From NCBI GenBank assembly GCA_019116185.1, contig DXCD01000083.1, forward strand, positions 1 through 24,123: DNA of 24,123 bases, read 5' to 3'. This document shows, one piece after another, positions 1-5,693 of the stretch. The notes beneath the pieces were generated by a model, which was not told where the DNA came from, did not search any database, and saw only the letters and a list, made by a program, of their open reading frames with translations. Source of the DNA: Candidatus Mediterraneibacter stercorigallinarum (GTDB lineage: Bacteria > Bacillota > Clostridia > Lachnospirales > Lachnospiraceae). The first letter of the stretch is position 1. Each line of letters begins with the position of its first letter. The translations under genes and the position numbers were made by a program.

Positions 1-651
1 CAGAATCTCTCTAGATTCACTCAGACCTTTGAGGTGCGCTTCCTGCTCGAGCAGCCTGCGTGCGGCTAGTATAAATTGTGCTTCCATTTCTTCAGGTACA
101 TCCGTAAAAATTTGTTTTACAGATTTATTATGAAAATCCAAAAAATCTTCAAAATCTGGAAACTTCTCCTGGTACATTTTTATTGCTTTACGATGTATTA
201 TCCGGCATTTTTCTGTTTCATATTCCTTCAAGCTCGAAAAATCATAGCTCAACGGTACTTTTACAGCATTTGCATTTACGGGATTCATGTGGATATAGCG
301 TACGCAATTCCAAAAATATTGCTGACTTTCCACACATTCGCTTTTGAATCGATCCTGAAAAACATGTCCATTACGATTATGTTTAAAGTTGTAATATTCT
401 GCAAATTCCGCCAAGACAATGGCTAAATAGTTAGATAAGAGTTTCAGATCAGCGCGAAGCAAAATATGAAAATGCGTAGACATGACCACATACGCATATA
501 TTTCGATATCACGGTCTTTCAGATGCTTCAGAAGAAGCCTTAAGAAATTGTTCTTCTCTCTTTTCTGCTTAAAAATAGGTTCTTTGTTAATCCCTCTTGC
601 TATCACATGATAAAAATCTGTGCTGCTCCTCCGACGTGCGGTACGCGGCAT
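1..651 (-). CDS. REP-associated tyrosine transposase (Y1/HUH), partial
   Basis: The minus frame is open from ATG at 651 to the window edge (217 codons, C-terminus missing). Its features fit the Y1 transposase / RAYT family (IS200-like single-strand transposases). The HUH metal-binding motif is STHFH with His60 and His62. A basic HNRNGHVFQDRFKS stretch lies at about residues 91–104. The family-typical RYIHMNPVNA segment starts at Arg118. The catalytic tyrosine is probably Tyr112 or Tyr119. An AAAGGGG ribosome site lies about 7 nt before the ATG. Such enzymes nick and join single-stranded DNA at hairpin-bearing repeats, and a matching hairpin and direct repeat lie just upstream (691–751). No frameshift is seen in the visible part. 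Family assignment is firm; activity and element boundaries are not visible. Confidence 0.88.
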   Translation of the reverse strand, partial: MPRTARRRSSTDFYHVIARGINKEPIFKQKREKNNFLRLLLKHLKDRDIEIYAYVVMSTHFHILLRADLKLLSNYLAIVLAEFAEYYNFKHNRNGHVFQDRFKSECVESQQYFWNCVRYIHMNPVNANAVKVPLSYDFSSLKEYETEKCRIIHRKAIKMYQEKFPDFEDFLDFHNKSVKQIFTDVPEEMEAQFILAARRLLEQEAHLKGLSESREIL

Positions 652-690
652 CCTGTCACCCCTTTCGTGGTTTGGGACAGGGCAAAATTC

Positions 691-726
691 AATTAGGGAC
701 ATAGTTATTATTAATTGGGGACGTAG
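691..726. repeat. Imperfect direct repeat beside the transposase
   Basis: AATTAGGGACATAG at 691–704 recurs as AATTGGGGACGTAG at 713–726 with 12 of 14 matches. Both lie between the transposase start and the glyQS stop. Short GGGAC-type repeats flanking Y1 transposases are typical of this group, so these are probably element-end recognition repeats. This is inference from position and form. Confidence 0.5.
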
Positions 727-751
727 ACAAATGCGATTTCACTACGTCCCC
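717..751. repeat. Perfect 10-bp inverted repeat (REP-like hairpin)
   Basis: GGGGACGTAG (717–726) pairs perfectly with CTACGTCCCC (742–751) across a 15-nt loop. It lies 8 bp beyond the glyQS stop and 66 bp upstream of the transposase start. The likely role is the hairpin end recognised by the adjacent transposase. It may also help end glyQS transcription, although no clear T-run follows on the minus strand. Confidence 0.6.
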
Positions 752-759
752 GAACAGGA

Positions 760-2160
760 TTACCATTCAAATTTTTTCTCAAAATATGCCTTCAGGTCTT
801 CGATCTTAACCCTCTCCTGCTCCATAGTATCACGATCGCGGACAGTCACCGCGCCATCCTCTTCCGACTCAAAATCATAAGTCACGCAGAACGGCGTACC
901 GATCTCATCCTGACGGCGATAGCGTTTGCCGATATTGCCGCGGTCGTCAAACTCGCAGTTGTAATATTTGCACAGTTCTGCATAGATCTTCTCAGCACCC
1001 TCATTCAGTTTTTTAGAGAGCGGCAACACGCCGATCTTCACCGGAGCAAGCGCCGGATGGAAATGAAGCACCGTACGCATATCCGGTTTTTCCTCTGTTC
1101 CGATATTTTCCTCGTCATAAGCGCTGCACAAGAATGCAAGCACCATACGGTCCGCACCGAGAGACGGCTCGATCACATATGGGATATATTTCTCTTTTGC
1201 TTCATCGTCAAAATAAGTCAGATCCTGACCGGATACATTCTGATGCTGTGTCAGGTCATAATCCGTACGGTCTGCAATGCCCCACAGTTCTCCCCATCCG
1301 AACGGGAAGAGGAATTCCACGTCTGTGGTAGCCTTGCTGTAGAAGGAAAGCTCTTCTTTATCGTGATCACGGTAACGCACCTCGTCGTCTTTCAGTCCGA
1401 GAGATGACAGCCAGTTCAGGCAGAAACTCTTCCAATAATCAAACCACTCAAGATCTGTATCCGGCTTACAGAAGAACTCAAGTTCCATCTGTTCGAACTC
1501 TCTTGTGCGGAATGTAAAGTTTCCCGGCGTGATCTCATTGCGGAAAGATTTTCCGATCTGTGCAATACCAAACGGCAGCTTCTTCCTGGAAGTACGCTGT
1601 ACATTCTTAAAGTTTACGAAGATACCCTGCGCAGTTTCCGGTCTTAAGTAAACTGTGTTTTTCGCGTCCTCAGTCACGCCCTGGAACGTCTTGAACATCA
1701 GGTTGAACTGACGGATATCTGTGAAATTATGTTTACCGCAGGTTGGACACGGAATCTGGTGTTCCTCTATAAATGCTGTCATCTGCTCCTGTGACCAGCC
1801 ATCCACAGATCCGTCCAGCTCAATGTCTTTCTCTTCACAGTAATCTTCGATCAGCTTATCCGCGCGGAAACGTTCATGGCATTCTTTGCAGTCCATCAGA
1901 GGATCACTGAAACCGCCCAGATGACCGGATGCCACCCATGTCTGCGGATTCATCAGGATCGCGCAGTCAACTCCGACATTGTACGGATTCTCCTGCACGA
2001 ACTTCTTCCACCATGCCCTTTTTACATTATTTTTCAGCTCCACGCCGAGATTACCGTAATCCCATGTGTTTGCGAGCCCGCCGTAGATCTCTGAGCCCGG
2101 ATATACAAATCCGCGGGACTTGGCGAGAGCCACAATCTTATCCATTGTCTTTTCAACCAT
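760..2160 (-). CDS. glyQS: Glycyl-tRNA synthetase, alpha2 type
   Basis: Attaches glycine to tRNA-Gly in the cytoplasm. The 466-residue protein has the usual length of the single-chain, dimeric class II enzyme, unlike the two-subunit GlyQ/GlyS form. Visible marks are the N-terminal GFVYPGSEIYGG segment, CKECH and CPTCGKHNF cysteine pairs in the inserted region, class II motif 2 (FRNEITPGNFTFRTREFEQ), motif 3 (GADRMVLAFL) and a C-terminal anticodon-binding domain. I chose ATG 2160 because GAGGA lies 8 nt upstream; the frame is open from a GTG at 2175, but that codon overlaps the ribosome site. It follows the HAD gene by about 110 bp and has its own promoter. No T-box leader is visible. A transposase element lies just beyond its stop. 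Confidence 0.96.
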   Translation of the reverse strand: MVEKTMDKIVALAKSRGFVYPGSEIYGGLANTWDYGNLGVELKNNVKRAWWKKFVQENPYNVGVDCAILMNPQTWVASGHLGGFSDPLMDCKECHERFRADKLIEDYCEEKDIELDGSVDGWSQEQMTAFIEEHQIPCPTCGKHNFTDIRQFNLMFKTFQGVTEDAKNTVYLRPETAQGIFVNFKNVQRTSRKKLPFGIAQIGKSFRNEITPGNFTFRTREFEQMELEFFCKPDTDLEWFDYWKSFCLNWLSSLGLKDDEVRYRDHDKEELSFYSKATTDVEFLFPFGWGELWGIADRTDYDLTQHQNVSGQDLTYFDDEAKEKYIPYVIEPSLGADRMVLAFLCSAYDEENIGTEEKPDMRTVLHFHPALAPVKIGVLPLSKKLNEGAEKIYAELCKYYNCEFDDRGNIGKRYRRQDEIGTPFCVTYDFESEEDGAVTVRDRDTMEQERVKIEDLKAYFEKKFEW

Positions 2161-2197
2161 AATTATGTTCCTCACATTCTTTTTTCAATCGGTACTT

Positions 2198-2226
2198 ATT
2201 ATAACGGGTACGGACGTTTTTGTAAA
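2198..2226 (-). promoter_or_regulatory. Sigma-A promoter of glyQS
   Basis: On the minus strand TTTACA (2221–2226), a 17-bp spacer and TATAAT (2198–2203) give a near-consensus promoter. The start point would be near 2191, leaving a leader of about 30 nt before ATG 2160. That is too short for a T-box. Confidence 0.75.
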
Positions 2227-2270
2227 CCACCCTTCATCCGTAATCATACCATAAATATACAGTTTCTCAT

Positions 2271-3074
2271 TCAACAGAAGAGCTTTTCCAAAGCAGCAAG
2301 CACTCCATCTTCTTCATTGGAAGGACATATGTATTTTGCCGCTTTTTTTGCCTCCGGTGATGCATTTTCCATTGCATAGCTGTGACCGCAGTACTTCAAC
2401 ATCTCAACATCATTGCCGCCGTCCCCGAAAGCTGCACACTGTTCCGGCGTGATCCCCCAGCGCTCTGCAAGTCTCTGAATGCCGGACGCTTTATGACAGC
2501 CGGGCATGATAAGATCTACAGAACCATGACCGCTCGTAACCGGTTCCACTCTGCTCCGGAGCCTTTCACGGAATATTTCATAATAATAATATGTTTTTTC
2601 TTCGGGGACTGTCGGAGCAAATTTTAAAATCCGGTCATTCACACTTTTTAAATCATCCACCCATTTTAAACGGTGGTAATAAATCCCCGTAAGATCAAAA
2701 AACTCCTGGCTCACACTCCCACGCTGACAGTAAGCACTCTCTGCTCCGCATAAGACATTCAGGATCTCCGGATATTCTCTGCACACATCAATGACGAGAT
2801 CCACTGTTTCTTTCGGCATATCAGCGGTAAAAACCATTTCTTTATGATCTTTTACAAACGCTCCATTCTCAGCCACAAATGACAACTCATCACAATATCC
2901 AGGAAAAAGATCTCGCAGCTGGTAATACTGATTACCACTAGCCACGACAAAATTACACCCTTCTTTTTTCATATGTGACAGTATCCTCTTAAAGCGCGGA
3001 ACATCATATGTATAATCAGAGCGTACAAACGTGCCGTCTATATCTACAGCTGCCATTTTTATATTTTCTGCCAT
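2271..3074 (-). CDS. Cof-type HAD-IIB family hydrolase
   Basis: A 267-residue phosphatase of the haloacid dehalogenase superfamily, subclass IIB (Cof/YidA-like), usually acting on sugar phosphates or related small molecules; the substrate is not readable. Motif I is DIDGT with Asp11 and Asp13, motif II is ASGN with Ser46, motif III contributes a lysine near HKASGIQRL, and motif IV is GDGGND with Asp218 and Asp222. The long cap between motifs II and III fits type IIB. I chose ATG 3074 because GGAGGG lies just upstream and the HAD fold starts at once. An alternative ATG at 3122 overlaps the recO stop by 4 bp (ATGA) and would add 16 residues. The gene directly follows recO in the same transcription unit. 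Confidence 0.9.
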   Translation of the reverse strand: MAENIKMAAVDIDGTFVRSDYTYDVPRFKRILSHMKKEGCNFVVASGNQYYQLRDLFPGYCDELSFVAENGAFVKDHKEMVFTADMPKETVDLVIDVCREYPEILNVLCGAESAYCQRGSVSQEFFDLTGIYYHRLKWVDDLKSVNDRILKFAPTVPEEKTYYYYEIFRERLRSRVEPVTSGHGSVDLIMPGCHKASGIQRLAERWGITPEQCAAFGDGGNDVEMLKYCGHSYAMENASPEAKKAAKYICPSNEEDGVLAALEKLFC

Positions 3075-3118
3075 ATTGTCCCTCCATCGAAAAACATTCT
3101 TTAATCCAAAGAAAACTT

Positions 3119-3865
3119 TCATTCGTGAATCAAAGTCTCCAATATTTCCAGCGACTTAAATCTTTTATTTACATAAATTTCCATCAATCTGCCCATGACT
3201 CTCCCCAGCTCTTCCAGCACCTTATCCTTCACTGTAAATGTATACAATTTCTCGATACTGCTGGATTCTATATATTGCATGCTATACAAAGTCGAGTTGT
3301 CCAGTATAACGCCGTCGATTATGTCTCTGTCGCATTCACTGCACACCAGTCCGCCTTTTGCAGCGCTGAAAACCGCAGGTCTGTCCTTATTCCCGCAGGT
3401 AATACACTGGAATACCTGCGGCGCCTGTCCGTTAATAGTCAGAGCTTTCAATTCGAATATGTAACGGATAAGGCGGTTCGGGATATGCGGATTGATCAGG
3501 GCGCGCAGTGTCTGATACAGAAGCTTTAACATTTCCCGCTCATCGTTAAATTCTTTGGTATAATAATCTGCGAACTCAAGAAAATAAAATCCATAATATG
3601 CCCCCACAATATCTGACCTGAGTTCTGCAAAATAATTGGAAATATCGGCGGATTGAATTGTGTAAGAGGAACGCCCTTCGTACATGGTAAACTTCCCAAA
3701 AGAAAATGGATTCACCGCTCCCATCAGCGGGCTGTTAGGACGCCTGGAACCTTTTGCAAAGGCTGATATCTTCCCCTGTTCTCTTGTCAGTATGACCACC
3801 CGGCGGTCATATTCTCCCACCGGCATGGTGGAGAGCACCATGCCTGTCAGTACAATCTGGTTCAC
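3119..3865 (-). CDS. recO: DNA repair protein RecO
   Basis: Recombination mediator that, with RecR, loads RecA on SSB-coated single-stranded DNA and anneals strands in the RecF pathway. The 248-residue length is normal. The N-terminal OB fold begins with VLTGMVLSTMPVGEYDRRVVILT. The central part is helical. A zinc site of the Firmicute type is formed by CITCG and CSEC, about 24 residues apart. The start is GTG at 3865, preceded by AAGGA at normal spacing. It sits between the yqzL-like gene and the HAD hydrolase, the conserved Firmicute order era–yqzL–recO. Confidence 0.95.
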   Translation of the reverse strand: MNQIVLTGMVLSTMPVGEYDRRVVILTREQGKISAFAKGSRRPNSPLMGAVNPFSFGKFTMYEGRSSYTIQSADISNYFAELRSDIVGAYYGFYFLEFADYYTKEFNDEREMLKLLYQTLRALINPHIPNRLIRYIFELKALTINGQAPQVFQCITCGNKDRPAVFSAAKGGLVCSECDRDIIDGVILDNSTLYSMQYIESSSIEKLYTFTVKDKVLEELGRVMGRLMEIYVNKRFKSLEILETLIHE

Positions 3866-3895
3866 GCTATTCCTTCCTGCCGCATTCCGCTTGCC

Positions 3896-4078
3896 TCACT
3901 GCCTGTTCATCCGGCTGTGAGCCGGATCCGATCCCTGCGGCTGCTTTTCTGTTCCAACCTTCATATTTCTGTTATGACGCGGATCTTCTTCCGCCCCATC
4001 TGTTCCGCTGTTTTTATAATTCAGATAATCATCTATCTTTCCGCTCATCATAAACTGTTTCCAGTATGTGTCCTGCAT
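3896..4078 (-). CDS. YqzL-like small protein
   Basis: A 60-residue protein whose first third (MQDTYWKQFMMSGKIDDYLNYK) fits the YqzL pattern W-K-x-F-x-x-(T/S)-G-x-I-x-x-Y-L. In Bacillus subtilis yqzL lies between era and recO, and here the gene is 30 bp before recO and on the era side. I chose ATG 4078 because GAGGTG lies 5 nt upstream. The frame is open to an ATG at 4243, but that codon falls at the predicted -35 box and the extra sequence looks noncoding. The tail is longer than in Bacillus YqzL, hydrophilic and probably disordered. Function is unknown. Confidence 0.68.
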   Translation of the reverse strand: MQDTYWKQFMMSGKIDDYLNYKNSGTDGAEEDPRHNRNMKVGTEKQPQGSDPAHSRMNRQ

Positions 4079-4211
4079 CAGCTCACCTCGTCTTACGTGA
4101 TCCCACGTTCTCAGTTTAAGTTTACCTTTGTCAAACTTCTCTTCGAAGGTGGTTATATAGATTAGGTTCTCCGATTCATCGGGCACTATACTGTATAAAA
4201 AATACCATATT

Positions 4212-4240
4212 ATTTTACCCGAAAACGCCTTGACAGACAA
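4212..4240 (-). promoter_or_regulatory. Candidate promoter for yqzL–recO–HAD
   Basis: Minus-strand TTGTCT (4235–4240), a 17-bp spacer and TAAAAT (4212–4217). It would start transcription near 4205, about 127 nt before the yqzL-like ATG. This fits a unit separated from era by the relic and hairpin at 4278–4722. Confidence 0.45.
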
Positions 4241-4277
4241 CATCTTCCCCTAAATTTTCCGGATCGCAGAATAATAA

Positions 4278-4652
4278 AAAAGACGTAAGCCGTACCAGAC
4301 GTCCCCTTTAGGCCGGGAAGTCCTCCATTCAGAAGCAGAGAGTCTGAGATATCTCGCAGGTGTTGCCGACAGGCTCAACCGTAACACATAGTATTTTTAT
4401 ACTGTTTCATGATTTCAGGAATATATTACTTTTCTTCCGGCCGCCGGATGGAGATACATCAGAGGGGACTGGAAGCAGGATATCCACTATTTCGAACGGA
4501 TCAGCCTCAACGCACCAGAGGAGTTTTTCTCCGATGAACCCTCAAAAGCCTCCCGCTATATGAGGCAGGCAAAAATACGACTCGCCTCCTTCTCTGTAAT
4601 GGTCTCCTGCTTTACTGCCTCGCAAAAGCATACGCTTTGTCCCGTAAGGTAA
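4278..4652 (+). pseudogene. Decayed PadR regulator / DUF2812 remnant
   Basis: This interval fills the 685-bp gap between era and yqzL and has no intact gene. Plus frame 3 holds two protein-like pieces. The first (4278–4391) reads like the C-terminus of a PadR regulator: a PYQTSPLGREVL wing strand followed by a helix AESLRYLAGVADRLN, then a stop. The second, after a stop at about 4410–4412, resembles the end of a DUF2812 domain: AAGWRYIRGDW, HYFERI, EEFFSDEPSKASRYMRQ, then a hydrophobic stretch and a stop at 4650–4652. PadR and DUF2812 genes commonly sit together. Start codons, the PadR winged-helix core and the DUF2812 N-terminus are missing, and a terminator follows. I infer an eroded plus-strand operon. 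Family names come from motif memory, without an alignment. Confidence 0.5.
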
Positions 4653-4663
4653 AGTAAATCAAA

Positions 4664-4722
4664 TGCCGGCAGCATCCTGGCATGAGCTCTCAATGTCACA
4701 CCTTCTGCTGCCGGCATTTTTT
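4664..4722 (+). terminator. Intrinsic terminator between the relic and era
   Basis: TGCCGGCAGCA (4664–4674) pairs perfectly with TGCTGCCGGCA (4706–4716), followed by six T on the plus strand (4717–4722). It suits the decayed plus-strand unit. In reverse the same stem is followed by TTTGATTT and could also stop era transcription. Confidence 0.75.
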
Positions 4723-4763
4723 CGGCTTTTTCCTTTACTTTCTATCGTCTTTTTCGTTCTCTT

Positions 4764-5660
4764 TTACTCGTCTTCCCGATACCCGAAATTCTTCATCAGG
4801 TAATCGCTGTCTCTCCAGTTTTTCTGCACCTTCACCCACAGCTTTAAGTTCACCCGGCAGTCCAGCAGCCGTTCGATCTCATATCTCGCCGTGCTGCCGA
4901 TTTTCTTAAGCATAGCACCCTGCTTTCCGATTATGATCCCTTTATGAGAATCCCGTTCGCAGATGATCGTGGCGTCAATATGCATAACCTTTCTTTCCAT
5001 CTTCATCCGGTCAATGGCAACCGCGATTCCGTGAGGGATCTCTTCATTGAGACAGTGTAGAGCCTTCTCCCGGATCAGCTCTGCGACAATCTGCCGCTCC
5101 GGCTGATCCGTCACAGTGTCCTCATCATAAAACTGTGGTCCGTAAGGCAGATATTTCAAAATAACCTTTACCAGCTCATCCGTATTGTCCCCGCTTCTCG
5201 CAGACACAGGCACAATCTCTGCGAAATCATACTCTTTCCGATACATGTCGATCGCAGGAAGCAATTCTTCTCTTTTCACCATGTCAATCTTATTGATGAC
5301 AAGGATAACCGGCGTTCTCACCTTTTTAAGCTGGTCAATGATATGCCGCTCACCCGCACCTATAAACGCAGACGGCTCCACGAGCCAGAGAACTACGTCC
5401 ACCTCATTCAGCGAACGTTCCGCGATGTTCACCATATATTCTCCAAGCCTATTCTTCGCTTTATGGATGCCCGGCGTGTCCACAAACACAATCTGTCCCT
5501 CTTCCGTTGTCAGGACAGTCTGTATGCGGTTTCGGGTCGTCTGCGGTTTGTTTGACGTGATTGCGATCTTCTGCCCGATCAGATGATTCATTAATGTAGA
5601 TTTCCCCACGTTCGGCCTGCCGATCAATGTGACAAAGCCGGATTTATACTTTTCATTCAT
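4764..5660 (-). CDS. era: GTPase Era
   Basis: Essential-type GTPase that binds the 3' end of 16S rRNA during 30S subunit maturation, partly at the membrane. The 298 residues match the family. The G domain shows G1 GRPNVGKS (14–21), G3 DTPG (61–64) and G4 NKID (123–126). The C-terminal KH domain carries GIIIGKQGAMLKKIG, the RNA-binding loop. ATG 5660 is preceded by AAAGGAG at good spacing. It starts 31 bp after the M16 peptidase stop, so the two are probably cotranscribed. A hairpin and a pseudogene now separate it from yqzL–recO. Confidence 0.97.
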   Translation of the reverse strand: MNEKYKSGFVTLIGRPNVGKSTLMNHLIGQKIAITSNKPQTTRNRIQTVLTTEEGQIVFVDTPGIHKAKNRLGEYMVNIAERSLNEVDVVLWLVEPSAFIGAGERHIIDQLKKVRTPVILVINKIDMVKREELLPAIDMYRKEYDFAEIVPVSARSGDNTDELVKVILKYLPYGPQFYDEDTVTDQPERQIVAELIREKALHCLNEEIPHGIAVAIDRMKMERKVMHIDATIICERDSHKGIIIGKQGAMLKKIGSTARYEIERLLDCRVNLKLWVKVQKNWRDSDYLMKNFGYREDE

Positions 5661-5678
5661 ACGTTCTCCTTTTGTGCA

Positions 5679-5693
5679 AGGGGTCAGACCCCT
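5679..5693. repeat. Short palindrome at the peptidase/era junction
   Basis: AGGGGTCAGACCCCT is a 7-bp perfect inverted repeat around one base. It overlaps the stop codon of the M16 gene (5692–5694) and lies 19 bp before the era start. A related half, GGGTCTGAC, occurs at about 18792–18800. The role is unknown; it looks like a dispersed short palindrome. Confidence 0.5.

Noticed and set aside
4079..4243. N-terminal extension of the yqzL-like frame to ATG 4243
   Set aside because: The extension overlaps a promoter-like TTGTCT-N17-TAAAAT, has no ribosome site, and the YqzL core starts at the internal ATG with GAGGTG before it.
4282..4310. Second copy of the transposase-type hairpin (ACGTCCCC core)
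   Set aside because: Only eight bases match, no long stem forms, and the segment reads as PadR-like protein sequence.
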